From NCBI GenBank assembly GCA_964433225.1, contig CAYSQA010000002.1:53192-117191 (forward strand): 64,000 nt of DNA, given 5' to 3'. Under the pieces are notes generated by a model, which saw nothing but the letters and a program-made list of their open reading frames with translations, was not told where the DNA came from and did no database searches. The DNA comes from CG2-30-36-39 sp964433225. GTDB taxonomy: Bacteria; Patescibacteriota; Microgenomatia; UBA1400; PJMF01. How positions within the stretch are numbered: position 1 is the stretch's first letter; each line of letters starts with the position of its first letter. Below, piece by piece: positions 59,172 through 64,000 of this stretch. Made by a program: the position numbers and the translations under genes.

Positions 59172-60377
59172 GTGGTGAATGTTTCTATGCCCTTAGCTGC
59201 TCGTTTAAGACCAGCCTCTTTAACTGATTTTATGGGTCAGACTCATTTAGTTGGAGAAGGTAAACCGCTGAGGGTAATGCTCGAATTAGGCATAATTTCT
59301 AGCATGATTTTTTGGGGTCCTCCTGGGGTTGGAAAAACCACTTTAGCCAGAATTTTAGCTAGTAAAACTGGCCATGATTTTGTTGAGTTGTCAGCGGTAA
59401 GCGCTGGTAAAGCTGACATTAGAAAAATAGTTGAAGAAACTAAAAAACAACGTCAGCTTACTGAAAATTATACGGCTCCAGTTTTATTTTTGGATGAGAT
59501 TCATCGTTTTAATAAAGCTCAACAAGATTTTTTATTACCTTATGTTGAGGATGGAACATTGATTTTAATTGGAGCAACCACAGAAAATCCTAGTTTTCAA
59601 GTAATTTCTCCACTACTTTCTAGAGCTAGAGTTTATGTTCTCAATTCATTAACTGAAAAAGAAATGTTGGCTGTGATTGACCGAGCGATCAAACTGCTCA
59701 AAAAAGAACCCAAAAGCCTAAAGTTAACGATTAACAAGGAGGCTAAAGAGTGGTTGCTGAGGTTTGCTGATGGTGATGCCAGGCAACTTTTAACGATAAT
59801 TGAACATACTTTTGCTCTTTATGGAGATTTAACTTTGGGGCACCTTAAAAATGCTTTGCAGTCTCAACATCTTCGTTATGACCAACATGGTGAAGAACAT
59901 CACAACACTATTAGTGCTTTTATCAAGAGCATGAGAGCTAGTGATCCAGATGCTGCTGTTTATTATTTGGCTAGAATGGTGGCGGCTGGTGAAGATCCTC
60001 TTTTTATTGCCAGAAGAATGGTAATTTTTGCTAGTGAAGATGTAGGGATGGCCCAACCTACTGCTTTAGTAGTAGCTAATGAGGTTTTTAAAGCTTGCCA
60101 AGTGATTGGTTACCCAGAGTGTGCGATCAATCTTTCTCATGGAGCTATTTATTTAGCTAAAGCCAAAAAAGATCGTCGAGCATATGATGCCCTTAGATCA
60201 GCTCAGGCTGATGTGCAAAGCTTTGCTAATTTGCCAATTCCTATGGAGTTAAGAAACCCAGTGACAGCTTTGATGAAAAAACAAGGCTATGGTCAGGGTT
60301 ATGAGATGTATCCTCAAAAAAAGAGTTTGTTACCAGAAAAACTTAAAAAGAAAAAATATTTTCCAGAAAAAATCTAA
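59172..60377 (+). CDS. rarA: RarA/MgsA-family AAA+ ATPase
   Basis: The 401-residue protein has PLAARLRPASLTDFMGQTHLVG, the Walker A GPPGVGKTTLARILA, FLDEIHRFNKAQQDFLLPYVEDGTLILIGATTENPSF (Walker B and sensor 1), SRARVYVLNSL (Arg finger) and a C-terminal domain with EDVGMAQPTAL and the helical tetramerisation region. It acts at stalled replication forks with RecA, SSB and DnaG. The start could be GTG 59172 (7 nt after a TAAGCT box) or ATG 59187 just before PLAARL. It ends 4 bp inside a small opposite gene. Confidence 0.93.
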   Translation: MVNVSMPLAARLRPASLTDFMGQTHLVGEGKPLRVMLELGIISSMIFWGPPGVGKTTLARILASKTGHDFVELSAVSAGKADIRKIVEETKKQRQLTENYTAPVLFLDEIHRFNKAQQDFLLPYVEDGTLILIGATTENPSFQVISPLLSRARVYVLNSLTEKEMLAVIDRAIKLLKKEPKSLKLTINKEAKEWLLRFADGDARQLLTIIEHTFALYGDLTLGHLKNALQSQHLRYDQHGEEHHNTISAFIKSMRASDPDAAVYYLARMVAAGEDPLFIARRMVIFASEDVGMAQPTALVVANEVFKACQVIGYPECAINLSHGAIYLAKAKKDRRAYDALRSAQADVQSFANLPIPMELRNPVTALMKKQGYGQGYEMYPQKKSLLPEKLKKKKYFPEKI

Positions 60378-60616
60378 CTCATTTTTTGCAAAGTAATGGT
60401 TAATAACTCTCTGAGTTGTTGCTTTTGGCTATTAGCCAAATGTGGAGGGGGAAGTAGGTCTAGAATTTTTTCTAGTTCTTCTTCATTGGTAGAAATAAAT
60501 TGAGCTTGGTCAGAGTGACAATGTTCTAATTTTTCTTTGAAAGAGGTTGGTATACGATTCATTTTTAGTAATTGGCTAAGTTGGTTTGGTTCGAGTTTGA
60601 GGTCGGTTCTTTTCAT
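60374..60616 (-). CDS. Small hypothetical helical protein, 80 residues
   Basis: The protein has a basic start (MKRTDLKLEPNQLSQLL), a helical middle and an LPPPH break near residue 56. It overlaps the rarA 3' end by 4 bp in convergent orientation. No family signature is visible. The codon usage resembles neighbours, so it is probably real. Confidence 0.55.
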   Translation of the reverse strand: MKRTDLKLEPNQLSQLLKMNRIPTSFKEKLEHCHSDQAQFISTNEEELEKILDLLPPPHLANSQKQQLRELLTITLQKMS

Positions 60617-60652
60617 ATTTTATTAGTAATACTATAACTCAATTAGTATTTC

Positions 60653-60681
60653 TTGCCGAATTTCTTGATTCAGCGTACAAT
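60653..60681 (+). promoter_or_regulatory. Promoter of tRNA-Arg
   Basis: TTGCCG (60653-60658), 17 bp, TACAAT (60676-60681), then 12 nt to the tRNA start. Confidence 0.6.
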
Positions 60682-60693
60682 ACCAGAGTTCAA

Positions 60694-60765
60694 GCACCCA
60701 TAGTTTAAGGGATAGAACAATGGTTTGCGGAACCATTAATCCAGGTTCGAGTCCTGGTGGGTGCA
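60694..60765 (+). tRNA. tRNA-Arg (anticodon GCG)
   Basis: Acceptor GCACCCA pairs with TGGGTGC, the anticodon stem is ATGGT/ACCAT with loop TTGCGGA, and the T arm is CCAGG-TTCGAGT-CCTGG with discriminator A. The anticodon reads GCG and would decode CGC/CGT. Most bacteria use ACG, edited to ICG by TadA. The first base here is G. CCA is not encoded. Confidence 0.9.
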
Positions 60766-60786
60766 CAAAGATATTTTTTGATATGT

Positions 60787-60792
60787 TATTAT
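60787..60792 (+). promoter_or_regulatory. -10 box 7 nt before a start codon
   Basis: TATTAT followed by 7 nt and the ATG at 60800, without a Shine-Dalgarno sequence; leaderless geometry. Confidence 0.5.
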
Positions 60793-60799
60793 ATGTTAA

Positions 60800-61267
60800 A
60801 TGATTTGCATCGAAATTTACAAACTTACTCCATTGTTTATTAGTTACATATATGCATTTTTAGCAAGCTTATTAATTAAGGTTAACATTGATACTTTATG
60901 GTCTAAGGTTAAAGGTGTGACAAAACAAATACCAGAAAGAGAACCTTGGCATCCACAGTTTCTTGGATTAATGAATTTATTTATGTATTTGACTTCATTT
61001 ATTTATGGAAAACCAGAATTTATTTTTGCCTGGTTAGCAGTTGTGACTGTTCCACAAATTTCTTATTGGAAAGAGAATAGAACACTATACAACATATTTT
61101 TAATTGGAAATTCAATGAATATTATTTTTTCTTTTATAAGTTTTATGCTTTTTAATCTCTTAACAGATGGAAAAATAATTGAATCACTAATTTTAGGAAT
61201 TATTTGCTACATTTTATTTATAGGGACATTTTTATACTCAAGGGGACTTAAGATCCTAAAAATATAA
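60800..61267 (+). CDS. Small membrane protein, 155 residues
   Basis: It has about five hydrophobic helices (~10-27, ~50-65, ~70-88, ~95-118 and ~125-148) and a polar loop after helix 1 with SKVKGVTKQIPEREPWHPQ. No known family signature is visible. It starts 34 bp after tRNA-Arg and is 66 bp from the P-type ATPase gene; whether they are related is unknown. Confidence 0.65.
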   Translation: MICIEIYKLTPLFISYIYAFLASLLIKVNIDTLWSKVKGVTKQIPEREPWHPQFLGLMNLFMYLTSFIYGKPEFIFAWLAVVTVPQISYWKENRTLYNIFLIGNSMNIIFSFISFMLFNLLTDGKIIESLILGIICYILFIGTFLYSRGLKILKI

Positions 61268-61333
61268 TATTTTTTTTATATTATATAAACTTATATATAA
61301 TTCATAAATCTAATTTGCTAGACTAGAATAATA

Positions 61334-63892
61334 ATGAAGTTGGATCAACATTTTTTTCAAACTGGTTTAACGACCGAAGAAGCTAAAAAAATTCTTAAAA
61401 AAATTGGTCCAAATGAGCTAGCTCATAAAAAAGAATATAGTTTACTCAAGATTTTCATTTCTCAACTGACTTCTCCTTTGATCTATATCTTATTTTTTGC
61501 TGGTCTAGTGACAGTGCTGATGCATGAATATGTTGATGCACTAGTAATCATGTTAGTAGTGATTTTGAATACTTCCTTGGGGTTTTTCCAGGAAAAGAAG
61601 GCGGCCAAATCACTTGAAGCTTTGAAGTCTTTTTTGAAGCCAAAGGCAATGGTGATTCGTGATGGTGAGAAAAAGATCATTCCTTTAGGAGAAGTGGTCC
61701 CTGGTGATATTTGTTTGGTTTCAGCTGGGCAGAGTATTCCAGCCGATGGTGTAATTGTTATAGCAGAGAACTTAAAAGTTTCTGAGTCAATTTTGACTGG
61801 AGAAAGTCGTCCAGTCAAAAAATTGGTTGATGAAAAAGAATTCGAAGAGTTGGAAAAGATTAAAGTAGCAGGTCCTCAAAGTGATCAAGCAGAAAAATTT
61901 GTTTATATGGGGACAACTGTTATGTCTGGGGTGGGTCGGATGTTAGTTATTAAAACTGGTTTTGAGACCGAGGTGGGTAAAATTGCTCATACTTTGGAAA
62001 CTTTGGAAGAAAAACCAACTCCATTACAAATTAAACTAGCAGGCTTATCAAAAATTTTATCAATTACGGTGGGAGTTGGATCTTTATTGATTTTACTTTT
62101 TGGTTGGTGGCGAGGCAATCACTTTTTGGAAATGCTAGAAACAGCGGTTGCAGTGGCTGTTTCGGCTATACCTGAAGGTTTGGTGGTGAGTTTAACGGTT
62201 GTTTTATCTTTGGGCATGCAAAAAATCTTTAAGCAAAAAGCTTTAGTAAGAAAACTAATTTCTGCAGAGACCTTGGGCAGTGTGACAGTCATTTGTTGTG
62301 ATAAAACCGGAACTTTGACCGAAGGAGTTTTAACTGTTGCAGAGACAGTTGGTAATAAGGAAATTTTACTCAAAGCAGCTGTGTTAGTTAATGATGAGGT
62401 TGATGAGGTGGGTGATGCTTTGGCATCTTGGGCCAAGGAAGAACTGAAAAAAGGTGAGGTTTGGCCGAGAATTAACTCTGTAGAAGAATTAAAGAAACAA
62501 TGCAAGAGAATAGAAAATATCCCTTTTTCTTCGGAAAAAAAATACGCAGCAAGTCTAATCGAAAAAGATAAAAAATTTCATGCTTTAATCATTGGAGCTC
62601 CAGAACTAATTCTTTCCAAAAGTAATTTATCAAAAGCAGATCAAAAAAAGGAATTAGCAACAATAAAAAAACTTGGAGTTGAAGGTTATCGAATGGTAGC
62701 AGTCGGCCACAGGATTTTTTCTAAAAAAGTTAAATTAGCTGAGGTTGAAAAATTTGTTTGGCAAGGGATTTTTGCTTTTGAAGATAAGGTCCGTCCTGGA
62801 GTTAAAGAAGCTCTAGCACTAGTCAAAAAAGCAGGGGTTGGGGTGAAAGTGATTACTGGTGATTATGCAGAGACAGCAGCTACTGTTTTGAGAAAAGTTG
62901 GTTTTACAGCTGAAGAACTAACTGAAGATCATGTGATGACTGGAGAAGAACTAAAGAAGCTATCGATTAAAGAAATCGAGAAAAAATTACCAGAAATTTT
63001 ACTCTTTGCGAGGACAACTCCGGATCAAAAACTTAAAATTGTTCAAGCTTTACAAGACATGAATGAAGTAGTGGCTATGACAGGGGATGGGGTTAATGAT
63101 TCTCCAGCACTCAAGGCGGCTGAGATAGGAGTGGTGGTTAATGAAGCCAGTGATGTATCCAAAGAAACTGCTGACATGGTGCTTTTGGATAGTAATTTCA
63201 AGTCGATTGTAATGGCAATCAAAGAGGGGCGGATCATTATTGAGACAATGAAAAAAATCGTGACTTATTTATTGACTGACGTTTTTGCTGGTTTATTTAT
63301 AGTGGGTGGAAGTTTAATTCTGGGTTGGCCATTACCGATTACGGCGGTTCAGATTTTATGGATCAACTTAGTTGAGGATGGTTTGCCGGGAATTTCTTTG
63401 GCTTTCGAAGAAAGTGACGATGATGTCATGAATGATAAACCAAGGAGACAGGATTCCTCTATTTTTGATGCTGAGATGAAAGCCTTGATTATTATTATTG
63501 GGCTAGTTCATTTTTTAACTTTAGGTTTATATTACTTTTTAAGATTAATCGAGATGCCCTTGGTAGAAATAAGAACGATTATTTTTGTAGTAATGGCGAC
63601 TGATTCTTTACTTTACTTATTTTCAGTCAAAAGTTTACGAAAAAATATTTGGCAGGAAAAGTTATTTAGTAATAAATTAATGAATTGGGCAGTTCTAAGT
63701 AGTTTCATTATTATGTTTGCCAGTGTCTATTGGTCTCCTTTACAAAGATTTTTAGATACAGTGAGTTTACACCCTTTAGTAATGGCGGCTTTAGTTTTGT
63801 TAGGTTTCTTGCAACTAGGTTTAGTTGAGTTGATTAAGTGGTGGTTTATTGAACAAAGAAGAGAAATTTTGTCAACCAAACAAGGTAATTGA
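61334..63892 (+). CDS. Ca2+/cation-translocating P-type ATPase (type II)
   Basis: The 852-residue protein has the type II plan. An N-terminal domain is followed by ten helices, the actuator TGES (ILTGESRPV), AIPEGLVVSL in helix 4, the phosphorylation site DKTGTLTE, GDGVNDSPALKAAEIGV, and helix 6 with NLVEDGLPGISLAF. The helix-6 motif has Glu where SERCA has Thr (NLVTDGLPA), but the metal-binding Asn and Asp are kept. It exports Ca2+ or a similar divalent ion. It ends with TGA, useful evidence for the standard code, and is followed by tRNA-Ser. Confidence 0.92.
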   Translation: MKLDQHFFQTGLTTEEAKKILKKIGPNELAHKKEYSLLKIFISQLTSPLIYILFFAGLVTVLMHEYVDALVIMLVVILNTSLGFFQEKKAAKSLEALKSFLKPKAMVIRDGEKKIIPLGEVVPGDICLVSAGQSIPADGVIVIAENLKVSESILTGESRPVKKLVDEKEFEELEKIKVAGPQSDQAEKFVYMGTTVMSGVGRMLVIKTGFETEVGKIAHTLETLEEKPTPLQIKLAGLSKILSITVGVGSLLILLFGWWRGNHFLEMLETAVAVAVSAIPEGLVVSLTVVLSLGMQKIFKQKALVRKLISAETLGSVTVICCDKTGTLTEGVLTVAETVGNKEILLKAAVLVNDEVDEVGDALASWAKEELKKGEVWPRINSVEELKKQCKRIENIPFSSEKKYAASLIEKDKKFHALIIGAPELILSKSNLSKADQKKELATIKKLGVEGYRMVAVGHRIFSKKVKLAEVEKFVWQGIFAFEDKVRPGVKEALALVKKAGVGVKVITGDYAETAATVLRKVGFTAEELTEDHVMTGEELKKLSIKEIEKKLPEILLFARTTPDQKLKIVQALQDMNEVVAMTGDGVNDSPALKAAEIGVVVNEASDVSKETADMVLLDSNFKSIVMAIKEGRIIIETMKKIVTYLLTDVFAGLFIVGGSLILGWPLPITAVQILWINLVEDGLPGISLAFEESDDDVMNDKPRRQDSSIFDAEMKALIIIIGLVHFLTLGLYYFLRLIEMPLVEIRTIIFVVMATDSLLYLFSVKSLRKNIWQEKLFSNKLMNWAVLSSFIIMFASVYWSPLQRFLDTVSLHPLVMAALVLLGFLQLGLVELIKWWFIEQRREILSTKQGN

Positions 63893-63894
63893 GG

Positions 63895-63900
63895 TATAAT
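63895..63900 (+). promoter_or_regulatory. -10 box of tRNA-Ser
   Basis: TATAAT lies 14 nt upstream of the tRNA; no well-spaced -35 was found. Confidence 0.5.
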
Positions 63901-63914
63901 CTCCATCATAGTAA

Positions 63915-63999
63915 GGAAGGGTCGCATAGTGGTCGATTGCACTGGTTTCGAAAGCCGGCGCCCGCAAGGGCTTCGTGGGTTCAAATCCCACCCCTTCCG
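63915..63999 (+). tRNA. tRNA-Ser (anticodon CGA)
   Basis: Acceptor GGAAGGG pairs with CCCTTCC, the anticodon loop is TTCGAAA with CGA, there is a long variable arm (typical of Ser) built on CCCGCAAGGG, and the T arm is GTGGG-TTCAAAT-CCCAC with discriminator G. It reads UCG codons. The gene ends one base before the window edge. Confidence 0.93.
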
Positions 64000-64000
64000 C

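Overview
The window is strongly AT-rich, densely packed bacterial DNA using the standard code (intact genes throughout, TGA used as a stop at 63890-63892). It holds about 57 protein genes, three tRNA genes and no rRNA, CRISPR array, integrase, transposase or phage gene. The gene set suggests a small-genome Gram-positive-like cell of the Candidate Phyla Radiation, possibly Microgenomates. The signs are a sortase with a substrate carrying a TPTPT linker, an LCP protein, very short spacers, many genes of unknown family, and many start codons only 7-10 nt after a TATAAT-like box. The phylum is inference; no marker gene was compared.

Layout. 1-6.7 kb: end of a large membrane protein, a secreted C39-like peptidase, an RmlC-like epimerase, an M29 aminopeptidase, methionine aminopeptidase, the primary sigma factor and tRNA-Asn. 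6.8-14.8 kb: accessory stretch with two unknown genes (one with a PD-(D/E)XK-like motif), a GT-C membrane protein, a SHMT-like gene interrupted by TAA, a leucine-rich-repeat/kinase fusion and unknowns. 14.8-19.4 kb: copper island (ArsR-YHS regulator, CopA ATPase, SafE-like/cupredoxin membrane protein, CopZ-like chaperone) divergent from a DUF134 gene and a 35-residue DUF5320-like gene; two related palindromes lie between them. 19.8-26.2 kb: an unrecognised five-gene operon behind a consensus promoter. It encodes a left-handed beta-helix acyltransferase/methyltransferase fusion, two proteins sharing an unknown domain (one fused to an inactivated phosphoglycerate-mutase-like domain), a small Cys/His-containing protein and an MFS exporter. 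This is the best candidate for an undescribed system.

26-35.7 kb: SDR oxidoreductase, degenerate Nudix protein, an [FeFe]-hydrogenase-like protein with a membrane partner, KtrBA potassium uptake, IMPDH-like protein, Nudix, aspartoacylase-like and ZIP proteins, and an ATP-grasp ligase. 35.8-38.1 kb: two-component system and a secreted target gene; both promoters carry the same 11-bp-spaced direct repeat. 38-47.6 kb: carbonic-anhydrase-like protein, methyltransferase, sortase with its likely substrate, membrane trypsin-like protease, beta-lactamase-fold protein, MFS and LCP proteins. 47.8-52.5 kb: QueA, then a redox block (CcdA, two anchored cytochrome b5-like proteins, an MsrQ-like membrane protein) and enolase. 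52.6-64 kb: pseudouridine synthase, DUF3179, stand-alone riboflavin kinase, DMT transporter, HAD, YibE/F, GpmI, RarA, tRNA-Arg, a small membrane protein, a Ca2+-type P-ATPase and tRNA-Ser.

How the genes fit together: GpmI and enolase form consecutive steps of lower glycolysis. The copper genes form a detoxification operon with its own sensor. The surface genes (sortase, substrate, trypsin, LCP, beta-lactamase fold, C39-like) make up an envelope toolkit. The CcdA/b5/MsrQ-like block could move electrons across the membrane without a respiratory chain.
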